From NCBI RefSeq assembly GCF_000221045.1, contig NC_015856.1, forward strand, positions 992,001-1,056,000: 64,000 nucleotides of DNA, written 5' to 3'. The notes under the pieces were generated by a model. The model did not search any database and had not been told where the DNA came from. It saw only the letters and a program-made list of their open reading frames with translations. Shown here in pieces: positions 18,439 through 26,956 of this stretch; positions within the stretch are counted from its first letter, which is position 1, and each line of letters opens with the position of its first letter. The stretch comes from Collimonas fungivorans Ter331 (lineage in GTDB: Bacteria > Pseudomonadota > Gammaproteobacteria > Burkholderiales > Burkholderiaceae_D). A program made the position numbers and the translations under genes.

Positions 18439-19437
18439 ATGAATAACCTCACAAAAATTGTTGCAGCAATATTGGTGGTGGCTGCCCTCGGTCTGGCGTT
18501 TGTAGCGTGGTGGCTGGGCAGCCGTCCGCCGCCGACGATTTCCGCGGTGCCGGCGCCGATCACCAAGAACGCCAGCCAGTACGAGGTGGTGGTGGCGGCG
18601 CGGGCGCTGGTTGCGGGCAAGGCGATCGCCACCGACGACATCAGCCTGGTGGCGCTGCCGATCAATCCGGCCGGCGCTTATAGCCAGGCCAGCTCGGTGG
18701 TCGGTAAGATTCCTTTGATTGATATCGGCGCTGGCACGCCGATCACCGAAAGCGGCCTGGCCAGCGGCCTGGCGGTAAAACTTGCGGATGGCGAGCGGGC
18801 GGTAGCGATCCCTGTCGATGAAATTGTCGGCGCCGGCAACCGCGTCCAGGCGGGTGACTACGTCGACGTTTTTTTCACTCTCAAGCAAGGCCAGGATAGC
18901 GAAAAGACGCAGTCGCGTTTGTTGATGTCGCGCCTGCATGTACTGTCTTACGGGGCGGCGGTGATTGGTGCTGCTCCCGCGGGCAGCAGCGGCGGAGTAG
19001 TGCCGTCTCAGCAAGCCTCGCAGCCAAGCCAGCCGGCGCAGCCGTCGCAGCAGGCTCAGCCAATTGCCCGCACCGCGGTGCTGGCGACGCCGGTCGCGGA
19101 TGTAAACCGGCTGCTGCTGGCAACCCAGAACGGCAAGCTGATGCTGGCGCTGCGCAATCCCAGTGACGAAGCAATTCCGGATCTGGCGCTGTTTCCAACG
19201 CCGGCTACCGTACTTGCCGGTAAAAGAGACTTGACGCGCGACCAGCAAGAAGCACTGAAACAACCGGATAACCAGGCGTTTGCCGGCATGGAAATGAACG
19301 GGCTGGCTGGCGATTCCAGGTCGTCGGCGAGCTATAAACCGGCCGCCGCGCCAAGAGCAGCGACCGGACATAGCGCCAATAACCCTGGCACAGTTGAGGT
19401 AATCCGCGGCACTCAGCGGGAATCGGTAGCTTTCTGA
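18439..19437 (+). CDS. cpaB: Flp pilus assembly protein CpaB (RcpC)
   Basis: A 332-residue periplasmic or inner-membrane-anchored protein. One N-terminal transmembrane helix (LTKIVAAILVVAALGLAFVAW) is followed by an SAF-type domain (YEVVVAARALVAGKAIATDD, with VGKIPLIDIGAGTPI) and the RcpC/CpaB domain (GERAVAIPVDEIVGAGNRVQAGDYVDVFFTL). A Pro/Gln/Ser-rich insert (residues about 185-210, SQQASQPSQPAQPSQQ) is a flexible linker. The family supports the secretin and may interact with peptidoglycan. It is followed by the secretin gene after 55 bp. Confidence 0.93.
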   Translation: MNNLTKIVAAILVVAALGLAFVAWWLGSRPPPTISAVPAPITKNASQYEVVVAARALVAGKAIATDDISLVALPINPAGAYSQASSVVGKIPLIDIGAGTPITESGLASGLAVKLADGERAVAIPVDEIVGAGNRVQAGDYVDVFFTLKQGQDSEKTQSRLLMSRLHVLSYGAAVIGAAPAGSSGGVVPSQQASQPSQPAQPSQQAQPIARTAVLATPVADVNRLLLATQNGKLMLALRNPSDEAIPDLALFPTPATVLAGKRDLTRDQQEALKQPDNQAFAGMEMNGLAGDSRSSASYKPAAAPRAATGHSANNPGTVEVIRGTQRESVAF

Positions 19438-19492
19438 CGCGAGAAGTTTTTCAATGACGGGTTTATATCAATAACGGGATTGACCGCAACTC

Positions 19493-20800
19493 ATGAAAAT
19501 TCACGACCTAGCCCTGCCATTGCTGCTCAGCGCAAGCGCAATTCCAGTCTTTTCCATGGCCGCCGCCGCGGATATCACGCTCGCCATGCACGAACAGCAA
19601 AACCTGCCGGTTGCGGGGACGCTGGAGCGCATTGCCGTGGCCGATCCGGAAGTGGCGGATGTGTTGATGGTGCGTGGTTCCGGCGGCAAGAATGGCAGCG
19701 TGATCCTGGTCGGGAAAAAGGCCGGCGTCACTACCGTGACAGCCTGGGCCAAGGGCATGCCGGCCAATACCTGGCGGGTGACCGTGCAAGGCGACTTGCA
19801 GGCGGCCGTGGCAGGGCAGGGAGGGGCCGACGTCAAAGTGCGTGGCGCCGCCAGTGTGATCAGCGGGCAGGCGCCGTCATTGCTGGACCATACAAAAAGC
19901 AGCGCTGCCGCTGTAGACGCGGCGGGCAAGGGCAAGGTGCTGGATATCTCGACTATCGATGGCGGCAACGTGGTGCAGATCGATGTCAAGATCGTCGAAT
20001 TCAGCAAATCGATATTGAAGGAAGTCGGTTTCGATTTCGGGCTGTTGGTGAACCGCGGCAATTTCAGTTTTAATCTGGGCAGCAATCTCGCTTCCAACGG
20101 CGGCTTAACGTCGGCATCATCGGCATTCGGTTTGTTGACCAAGTTCAGCCGGGGCAGCTACAGCTTGAGCAGCAACTTGCGTCTGATTGAAGGCAACGGC
20201 ATGGCGCGCGTGCTGGCGGAGCCATCGTTGACCGCGCTTTCCGGCCAGAGTGCGAGTTTCCTGGCCGGCGGCGAACTGCCTGTCCCGCAGTCCGGCGGCC
20301 TCGGCACCACCACTATCGTCTACAAACCGTTTGGCATAGGCCTGACCGTTTCGCCGACCATCCTGGCAAAAAACAGGATTGCCTTGAAAGTAGCGCCGGA
20401 AGCTAGCGATGTCGACTATACCAAGGTTGTCGTCGCGGACGGCATATCGGTGCCTTCGATTAGCACCCGGCGTGCTGATACGACGGTCGAGTTGGGCGAC
20501 GGCGAAAGCTTCATCATCGGCGGCCTGGTTTCACGCACGACGATATCGAACGTCAAAAAAATTCCCCTGCTGGGAGATCTGCCCATTATCGGCAGTTTCT
20601 TCCGCAACATGAGTTATACCCAGGACGACAAGGAACTGGTGATCATTGTCACCCCCCACATAGTCCAGCCTATCGCAAAAAATGTGCCGCTGCCGTTGCC
20701 GGGCGAAACCGAGGAACGTCGCAATACCGCTGGCACCGCATGGGGAAGTTATCTGCTGGGAGGAGTGAGTCGCGACGAATTGCCGGGATTTTCAAAGTAA
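19493..20800 (+). CDS. cpaC: Tad secretin CpaC (RcpA)
   Basis: A 435-residue outer-membrane secretin for the Flp pilus. Signal peptide at residues 1-23 (LPLLLSASAIPVFSMAAAA), then the pilus-assembly N-terminal domain (ITLAMHEQQNLPVAGTLERI, VGKKAGVTTVTAWAKG) and, from about residue 160, the secretin core (VQIDVKIVEFSKSILKEVGF, ARVLAEPSLTALSGQSASFLAGGELPVP, VELGDGESFIIGGLVSR, KKIPLLGDLPIIGSFFR, ELVIIVTPHIV). All hallmark secretin motifs are intact and the length is normal. Confidence 0.95.
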   Translation: MKIHDLALPLLLSASAIPVFSMAAAADITLAMHEQQNLPVAGTLERIAVADPEVADVLMVRGSGGKNGSVILVGKKAGVTTVTAWAKGMPANTWRVTVQGDLQAAVAGQGGADVKVRGAASVISGQAPSLLDHTKSSAAAVDAAGKGKVLDISTIDGGNVVQIDVKIVEFSKSILKEVGFDFGLLVNRGNFSFNLGSNLASNGGLTSASSAFGLLTKFSRGSYSLSSNLRLIEGNGMARVLAEPSLTALSGQSASFLAGGELPVPQSGGLGTTTIVYKPFGIGLTVSPTILAKNRIALKVAPEASDVDYTKVVVADGISVPSISTRRADTTVELGDGESFIIGGLVSRTTISNVKKIPLLGDLPIIGSFFRNMSYTQDDKELVIIVTPHIVQPIAKNVPLPLPGETEERRNTAGTAWGSYLLGGVSRDELPGFSK

Positions 20801-20821
20801 GCGCCCAATTTTCTGGATCAC

Positions 20822-22126
20822 ATGATGAATGCTCGTAACAAGGCTTTGAATGAACTGACGGCGCTCAGCCGTTTCGTCTTCTGTTCGCGTAACAGCACGC
20901 AAGCAGAATGGCTGGGCGCTGCCCTTGGCAAATGGGGCACACTGCTGCAGGAAAAAGCCGATGTAGCCGACTTGTTGTCACGCATAGTAGAACTGAATCC
21001 CTTGCTGGTGTTGCTGGATTTTTCCGGCATCGAACACGCCAGCGACCAGGCCGGCGTCCTGGCAATCGATTCTCTTGGCACTACCGCGCATGCAACCGAA
21101 CTGGCGCGCGCCCTGAGTAAAACATTGCCGGCCTTGCCTTTGGTGGCAGTCGGTTCCATGGCTTTTCCCGAAGGTACGATTGCAGCATTGCGCGCAGGCG
21201 TCAGCGATTTCATCGACGTCAGCGCTTCGGAAGACGAAGCGCGCGATGTAGTGCAACGGGTTCTGGCCAAGGCCGCGGCGCGAGCCCCGGCGCCGGTCAA
21301 GCGCGGCCAGCTGGTGACCTTGCTCGGCGTGCGTTCAGGCATCGGCACCAGCACGCTTGCCGCACACCTGGCCGACATGATCCAGCAACGCAACACCAGC
21401 CACGGAGGTAAACGCAACGCTGCGGACAGCCGGGTGGCGCTGCTCGATCTCGGCCTGCCGGCCGGCGACGGCAAGCTGTACCTGAGCGCCAACGGCAATT
21501 TCGATTTCGCCGAAGCCGTGCGCAACCTGCGCCGTTTTGACGAAACCCTGGTGCATACGGCGCTGCCGCGCAGTCCCGGCGGTGTCACCGTGATTTCCCT
21601 GCCGCACAGCCTGAGCGAGATGCGCACGGTGTCGCACCACGATGCGCTGGCTTTGCTGGATCGCCTGCGTTTGTACTTTGACGTGCTGATCGCCGATCTC
21701 GGCGGTTTCACCAATCATGAATTCATCGCCAACCTGACAGGCGCTGCCGACCAGGTATGGCTGGTGACTGACCAAAGCGTCGGCGCCCTGGTCTCCCTGG
21801 CGGGCACCTTGCAGGAACTGAACGGCCGCCATCCTGACGATGGCAAGCGGCACCTTGTGGTGAACCGTTACGACGACCGTTTCGGCATGGCGGCAAGCCA
21901 GATCGCCGAGCGTTTCAAATTGCCCTTGCTGGCGACTTTGCCCGAACGCACGCTGAAACTGACTTCCAGCGCCAACCGCGGCAAGCTGCTGCACGAAGTT
22001 GCTCCGCACGATACGTATGTCAAGGCGGTGGACGGCCTGATTGATGGCTTGCTCAGCCATGACGAGACGGCAGCGCACAAGCATGGAGTGGGACGCTGGT
22101 TACCAAAAATGTTATTGCGAAAGTAA
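20822..22126 (+). CDS. cpaE: CpaE/TadZ pilus localisation ATPase-like protein
   Basis: A 434-residue protein with an N-terminal receiver-like domain (residues about 15-150; LNPLLVLLDFSG, LPLVAVGSMAFPEGTIAALRAGVSDFID) and a C-terminal ParA/MinD-like domain. The Walker A region is LLGVRSGIGTSTLAAHLAD, so the signature lysines of the deviant P-loop are replaced (R for the first, T for the second). This degenerate loop is reported for TadZ proteins and suggests weak or no ATP hydrolysis. The protein usually marks the pole for Tad assembly. Two adjacent ATG codons (20822, 20825) are possible starts. Confidence 0.9.
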   Translation: MMNARNKALNELTALSRFVFCSRNSTQAEWLGAALGKWGTLLQEKADVADLLSRIVELNPLLVLLDFSGIEHASDQAGVLAIDSLGTTAHATELARALSKTLPALPLVAVGSMAFPEGTIAALRAGVSDFIDVSASEDEARDVVQRVLAKAAARAPAPVKRGQLVTLLGVRSGIGTSTLAAHLADMIQQRNTSHGGKRNAADSRVALLDLGLPAGDGKLYLSANGNFDFAEAVRNLRRFDETLVHTALPRSPGGVTVISLPHSLSEMRTVSHHDALALLDRLRLYFDVLIADLGGFTNHEFIANLTGAADQVWLVTDQSVGALVSLAGTLQELNGRHPDDGKRHLVVNRYDDRFGMAASQIAERFKLPLLATLPERTLKLTSSANRGKLLHEVAPHDTYVKAVDGLIDGLLSHDETAAHKHGVGRWLPKMLLRK

Positions 22127-22235
22127 GTAAACAAATAGGCAAGCAGATTTAGGCATGATGCACGCCGCTGTCTCAGAACCTGTCCACGAAAAGACGGGAA
22201 AAAGCGGCCCCTGATGAAAGACGGGAGAAACGAAC

Positions 22236-23594
22236 GTGAGTAACCAGATTGAATTTGCCGACGACGATCAAGCGTTTACGAACACCCAGGAATTCCAGGA
22301 TATCAAGACGGCGGCCTACGATCATCTGCTGACGCGGATTGAAGAACTGGGGGCGGAGTTCGGCCGCTGGTCGCGCAGCGCGATCCAGCAATTCGTCAAT
22401 CTGGACGTCGACGGTTTTGTCCGCCTGCAGCGCATCCCCCTGAACGAAGCCGAAGTACGGCAGATTGCCGACGCCTTGACCAAGGAGTTGGCGGGCCTGG
22501 GACCGCTGGAAGATCTGCTGGCCGATATGACGGTCGAAGATATCCTGATCAACGGCTATAACGACGTGTTTGTTTCGCGCCACGGCATATTGCAGCGTGA
22601 AACCCTGCGCTTCACTGACAACGCCCATCTGTTGCGCATCGTCAGGCGTATCCTGGCGCCGCTAGGACGCCGGCTGGATGAGTCGAATCCGATGGTCGAT
22701 GCGCGCTTGCCGGATGGCGGCCGGCTCAACGTGGTGATCGAGCCGCTGTCGGTAGACGGACCGATGGTGTCGATCCGGAAATTCCGCAAGGAACCGCTGA
22801 AGCCTACCGACCTGCTCAATCTCGGCACCATGAATGAGGAGATCTATTCGCTTCTGGATAACGCGGTCAAGGCCCGCTGCAATATCCTGGTCTCGGGCGG
22901 CACCAGTTCAGGTAAAACGTCTTTGTTGAATGCGCTGGCGTTTTTTATCCCGGAGAATGAGCGCGTAGTGACAGTGGAGGATACCGCCGAACTGTCGCTT
23001 AACCATCCGCACGTAGTGCGCCTGGAATCACGCCTGGGCGGCTTCGAAGGCAGCGGCGCGGTCAGTATCCGCGACCTGATCCGCAACAGCCTGCGGATGC
23101 GGCCGGACCGGATTATTGTCGGCGAGGTGCGCGGCGCCGAAGTACTGGAAATGCTGCAAGCCATGAATACCGGCCATGACGGATCGATGGGCACGATCCA
23201 CGCCAATACGCCGCGCGAATGTCTGTACCGGATCGAAATGCTGGCCGGATTTGCCGGCTTCCAAGGCAGCGAAAGCAGCCTCCGGCGGCAGATCGCCGGC
23301 GCGCTCGATTTCATCGTGCAGATCGGCCGGCTTTCCAATGGCCGCCGCCGCATCGTCTCGATTACGGAAGTGACCGGCATGGGCGACAACATCATCACCC
23401 TGCAGGAGCTGTATCGGCATGAAAGTTTTATCGGACCGGATGGCGAAGAAGCCGATCGCTGGATATCGCTAGGCATCTTCCCGCATGCACCCAAATTGCA
23501 ACGCCAACGCCAGCTGGGGCAGCAAAGCACCGGCAGTGCGAATACCGGTGGCCTCGGTCATGCTTCGACGGGCGGCCAGGCGGGGAGGCGCTAG
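22236..23594 (+). CDS. cpaF: Tad secretion ATPase CpaF (TadA)
   Basis: A 452-residue cytoplasmic ATPase that powers Flp pilus assembly. The GTG start at 22236 follows GGGAG. The N-terminal domain ends at LGPLEDLLADMTVEDILING, then Walker A ILVSGGTSSGKTSLLNAL (about residues 217-234), the Asp box VVTVEDTAELSL, Walker B RMRPDRIIVGEVRG and the His box MNTGHDGSMGTIHANTPREC. All elements of type II/IV secretion ATPases are intact. The gap of 109 bp from cpaE holds no obvious terminator. Confidence 0.96.
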   Translation: MSNQIEFADDDQAFTNTQEFQDIKTAAYDHLLTRIEELGAEFGRWSRSAIQQFVNLDVDGFVRLQRIPLNEAEVRQIADALTKELAGLGPLEDLLADMTVEDILINGYNDVFVSRHGILQRETLRFTDNAHLLRIVRRILAPLGRRLDESNPMVDARLPDGGRLNVVIEPLSVDGPMVSIRKFRKEPLKPTDLLNLGTMNEEIYSLLDNAVKARCNILVSGGTSSGKTSLLNALAFFIPENERVVTVEDTAELSLNHPHVVRLESRLGGFEGSGAVSIRDLIRNSLRMRPDRIIVGEVRGAEVLEMLQAMNTGHDGSMGTIHANTPRECLYRIEMLAGFAGFQGSESSLRRQIAGALDFIVQIGRLSNGRRRIVSITEVTGMGDNIITLQELYRHESFIGPDGEEADRWISLGIFPHAPKLQRQRQLGQQSTGSANTGGLGHASTGGQAGRR

Positions 23595-23596
23595 CC

Positions 23597-24526
23597 ATGC
23601 ATATCGCTCTCTGGCTGCTTGCTGCGGCACTGCTATTGACCGGCACCGGTCTTTGGCTGTGGCAGCGCGCGCAACAGCGTTCTCAGCAGGATGTCAGCGC
23701 CGCATTCGTGAACCGGCAGCTGCAAGGGATGCAGCAGGCCCAGAAAGAGCCGCAGGACACGAACCAGGTTGCACCCCAGTTGCAAGTGTCGATAGAAGCA
23801 TTGCGCCATTTCTTCCTGCGCGCAGGGATTCAACATCCAAGCGGCAAGCTGTATTTGCAGTTGCTGCTGCCCGGGATTGGCCTGACGCTGCTGGCATTGA
23901 TATTGGGCGGCGGATTGTCGGCTATCGGAACGCTGCTGTTGTACACGATGCTGGTGTATTTTTATTTCTGGCTGCGGATCGCCAAATTGCAGCGGACCAT
24001 GCTGCGGCAACTTCCGGGATTCCTCGATACCCTGGTGCGCCTGGTCACGATAGGCAACAGCATCGGCTCGGCCTTTCAGACCGGCATCTTGAGCACCGAG
24101 GGGCCGTTGCGGATGGTCCTGGACCGCGCAAACCGACAAGTGCAGGCCGGCGTTGAGCTGGAACATGCGCTGCGCTTGCAGGCAGCGATTTACCGATTCA
24201 AGGAGCTGGATCTTGTGGCTGCGGTGATTGGCGTTTCATCTCGCTTCGGCGGCCGCTCCGATCTTGTCCTGGAGCGCATGGCAGCTTTCATGCGCGACCT
24301 GGAGCATGCGCAGAATGAATTGGCTTCGTTGTCCGCAGAAATTCGTTTGTCAGCCTGGATCATGGGCATTTTGCCTATCGCTATCGGTATTTTCCTGATC
24401 ATCTTTAATAACAATATGTTTGCAAACATGTGGCAAGACCCGGTTGGGAAAAACATGCTGATTGGTGCGGTTGTGCTGGAAGTAGTCGGCAGCTACGGCT
24501 TATATCGGCTGGCAAAAACGGTGTAG
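23597..24526 (+). CDS. tadB: Tad pilus inner-membrane platform protein TadB
   Basis: A 309-residue type II secretion F-domain protein. One N-terminal helix, a cytoplasmic stretch, two adjacent hydrophobic segments (LLLPGIGLTLLALILGGGLSAIGTLLLYTMLVYFYFW) and a C-terminal pair (SAWIMGILPIAIGIFLIIFN, MLIGAVVLEVVGSYGLYRL) give the usual topology. The T2SSF core is LRQLPGFLDTLVRLVTIGNSIGSAFQTG. Two bases separate it from the cpaF stop, so translation is probably coupled. It pairs with TadC to form the membrane platform. Confidence 0.92.
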   Translation: MHIALWLLAAALLLTGTGLWLWQRAQQRSQQDVSAAFVNRQLQGMQQAQKEPQDTNQVAPQLQVSIEALRHFFLRAGIQHPSGKLYLQLLLPGIGLTLLALILGGGLSAIGTLLLYTMLVYFYFWLRIAKLQRTMLRQLPGFLDTLVRLVTIGNSIGSAFQTGILSTEGPLRMVLDRANRQVQAGVELEHALRLQAAIYRFKELDLVAAVIGVSSRFGGRSDLVLERMAAFMRDLEHAQNELASLSAEIRLSAWIMGILPIAIGIFLIIFNNNMFANMWQDPVGKNMLIGAVVLEVVGSYGLYRLAKTV

Positions 24527-24566
24527 CAAACAATGGATTCCAAGCGTTACATGAAGCGGGGATAAA

Positions 24567-25523
24567 GTGAATTCGACACAACATACGTTGATCATCCTGG
24601 CGGTCCTGCTGCTGGCCAGCGCTTTGCTGCTGATGGGCGGAGCGTTGCTGGCGAGAGCCTGGCGGCTGAAACGCAACCTGGCCACCATTGATGAAAAGAT
24701 CGCATCCCATGACCGCCCGGCTGCTACCGCCAATATCAGCGCCAAGCCGACATCCTGGCGCGACCAGTTGGTAGCGGCTGGCGCCGGTTGGCTTGATACG
24801 CCTTTAGGGCGTCAGCTGGTTGCGGAAGAAGATCGCCATCTGCTGGATCAATGCAATGTCAATGACATGCGCGGCAGATCTCTGTTTTTCCTGGCGCGAG
24901 TAGTGCTTGCCGTCAGTTTGCCCCTGCTTGGTTTTTTATTGTTTGATCGCGGAGGATGGCTTTCGCTACTGCTGATTCTTTTTTTCGGCATCGCCCTGGG
25001 ATACATGCTGCCGAAATGGATCATGCGGAGCGTCGCGCACAAGCGCCAGCGGCTGGCGGCCGAGGAACTGCCTTTACTGATCGACTTGCTGCGCCTGTTG
25101 CAAGGCGTGGGTTTATCGGTCGACCAGAGCCTGCATGTGATTGAAAACGAATTCGGAAATGTGCTGACGGTGCTGGGCGAAGAACTGGCGATCGCCAGCC
25201 GCCAGTACAGTACAGGACGCAGCCGGGAACAATCGATGCGGCGATTTTCCACGGTATTCGATAATGAGGACTTGCATGCGGTTTCGCGCCTGCTGGTGCA
25301 GGTGGAGCACCACGGCGGCGCGGTGCAGGAACCGCTCAAGCAGTTTAGCGAACGGATCCGCGAGCAGCGCAAGCTAGACATGAGAGAAAAGATCGGAAAA
25401 CTAACCGTGAAGATGACAGGGGTCATGGTGTTGACCTTGCTGCCGGGACTGCTGGTGATTACCGGCGGCGTAGGTTTCCTGGCGGTGATCAGGGCCCTGT
25501 CAAGAATGGGAGCAAGTGCATGA
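24567..25523 (+). CDS. tadC: Tad pilus inner-membrane platform protein TadC
   Basis: A 318-residue type II secretion F-domain protein, starting at GTG 24567 after a GGGG-containing site. It has an N-terminal helix (LIILAVLLLASALLLMGGALLA), a central hydrophobic pair near residues 105-145, the F-domain core ELPLLIDLLRLLQGVGLSVDQSLHVI and a C-terminal helix (MTGVMVLTLLPGLLVITGGVGFLAVI). Its stop overlaps the tadD start by 4 bp. Confidence 0.92.
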   Translation: MNSTQHTLIILAVLLLASALLLMGGALLARAWRLKRNLATIDEKIASHDRPAATANISAKPTSWRDQLVAAGAGWLDTPLGRQLVAEEDRHLLDQCNVNDMRGRSLFFLARVVLAVSLPLLGFLLFDRGGWLSLLLILFFGIALGYMLPKWIMRSVAHKRQRLAAEELPLLIDLLRLLQGVGLSVDQSLHVIENEFGNVLTVLGEELAIASRQYSTGRSREQSMRRFSTVFDNEDLHAVSRLLVQVEHHGGAVQEPLKQFSERIREQRKLDMREKIGKLTVKMTGVMVLTLLPGLLVITGGVGFLAVIRALSRMGASA

Positions 25524-26416
25524 AGATTTTTGATATGCGCCCGAACACGGGTAGCCACAAGGCACGACACCGGGCCTGGTTCTCGTTGTCAGCCATCGCA
25601 TTGGCCTCGGTGCTGGCGGCCGGTTGTGCAAGCAATTCGGCCAAGTTGTACGCGCAACAGAATGAAGCGGCACAGCTGCGGCAGCAGGCGGAAGAGAAGG
25701 CGCCTACACCCGACAACAAAGGCATGTATCTGGGTTTGATCCGGCAGATGCAGGAACAGGGCATGTATTTTGCGTCGCTGGCGCATATTGACGCCTACGA
25801 GCAGCAAAACGGCAGCACGCCGGAAGTCCAGCGTTTGCGCGCCGACGCTTTGCGCGAAACCAGGCAGGCAGCGGCAGCGGATGCGGCGTATCGCAAGCTG
25901 CTCAATTCGACTGAAGCGGGTGCAGCCTGGCACGGACTGGGTCTGCTGGCGGCGCAGAGCGGCGATTACAGGAATGCGGTTACATCGCTGCGGGAAGCGG
26001 TAAAACGCGAGCCGACCAATCCCGTGATGCTGAGCGATCTTGGTTATGCAATGCTGCGCAGCGGCGATGTCGCCAGCGCCCGCGTGCCATTGGCGCAAGC
26101 TGCGGAACTGGCGCCGGACAATCGCAAGATGATAGGTAACCTGGCGCTGTTGCTGCTGGTTTCCGGCGATGCAGAAAGGGCGCGTGCCGTGATGGACAAG
26201 GCAGCCCTGTCTGCGGACAGCCGCGCCGCAATCTATCGCCTGTCCGCGGAAATCGGCCAGCAGCAGCCTGTGGTGGTGGCGGTAAATGGTTCTGCCGACG
26301 GGACAAAAACCTTCAGCAGCGGATCTGCGGTTACACCCGTTAAAAAAACCAATCCGGCGCTGCCTCCTGCGACACCGTTCCAGTCGATGCTGGATCGATT
26401 TGGCAATGGCGGCTGA
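25520..26416 (+). CDS. tadD: TPR lipoprotein TadD
   Basis: A 298-residue predicted outer-membrane lipoprotein (lipobox LAAGC after FSLSAIALASV) needed in other species for secretin assembly. Tetratricopeptide-type helices run from about residue 70 to 235: AGAAWHGLGLLAAQSGDYRNAVTSLREAV, NPVMLSDLGYAMLRSGDVASARVPLAQAAEL and NRKMIGNLALLLLVSGDAERARAVMDKA are three successive units. It overlaps tadC by ATGA, so the two are translationally coupled. Confidence 0.9.
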   Translation: MKIFDMRPNTGSHKARHRAWFSLSAIALASVLAAGCASNSAKLYAQQNEAAQLRQQAEEKAPTPDNKGMYLGLIRQMQEQGMYFASLAHIDAYEQQNGSTPEVQRLRADALRETRQAAAADAAYRKLLNSTEAGAAWHGLGLLAAQSGDYRNAVTSLREAVKREPTNPVMLSDLGYAMLRSGDVASARVPLAQAAELAPDNRKMIGNLALLLLVSGDAERARAVMDKAALSADSRAAIYRLSAEIGQQQPVVVAVNGSADGTKTFSSGSAVTPVKKTNPALPPATPFQSMLDRFGNGG

Positions 26417-26454
26417 ACGTCATGCAATTCAATTTTTGCCCAAGAGGTCGACAA

Positions 26455-26913
26455 ATGAAAGCGCAAGGAATCTTCGGTCCATACATCCTGTTGCTGGTCG
26501 GCTCTGCATTGTTTGCAGGTGCTGGGATCGTGCATGCGCAGAATATGGCGCCGCTCACCGGCAAACTGCTGCAAGAGCCCGGCGTTGCCGCCAACACTGC
26601 ACCGGCACCAGCGGCGCAGCCTGCAGTGGTCAGCGCGCCAGCAACGGTTCAACCGCCTGTTGCCGCGGCCCAGGCCGTTGCACCCGTACAGCCGTCGCAA
26701 ACCTCGGCGCAGGCCGGCCCGGAAACCAGAATACGCATAGGCGATGTCACCCATACTTTATTGCAGGCGCAGGCCGACGGCCGTGTCGCAGGCCCCCGCC
26801 TGCCGATGCTGGGGGCGACAGCGGATGTCAGCTGGCAGCGTTACCTGGATAGCTTCAGGTATCCGCTGCCCGAATTCTTTAAAAAATCGGTATCGAAGGA
26901 AGGTTCAAATTGA
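26455..26913 (+). CDS. DUF3613 domain protein of the Tad locus
   Basis: A 152-residue exported protein. The ATG at 26455 has AGAGG upstream and gives a clean signal peptide (IFGPYILLLVGSALFAGAGIVHAQ). The middle is Ala/Pro/Val-rich and probably disordered, and the C-terminal 50 residues (RIRIGDVTHTLLQAQADGRV, RLPMLGATADVSWQRYLDSF) match the DUF3613 pattern seen at this position in other betaproteobacterial tad clusters. The role is unknown. It lies between tadD and tadG. Confidence 0.75.
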   Translation: MKAQGIFGPYILLLVGSALFAGAGIVHAQNMAPLTGKLLQEPGVAANTAPAPAAQPAVVSAPATVQPPVAAAQAVAPVQPSQTSAQAGPETRIRIGDVTHTLLQAQADGRVAGPRLPMLGATADVSWQRYLDSFRYPLPEFFKKSVSKEGSN

Positions 26914-26956
26914 ACACTTCCATACGGATAACCATGACAAAGCAACGCTAACCCGC

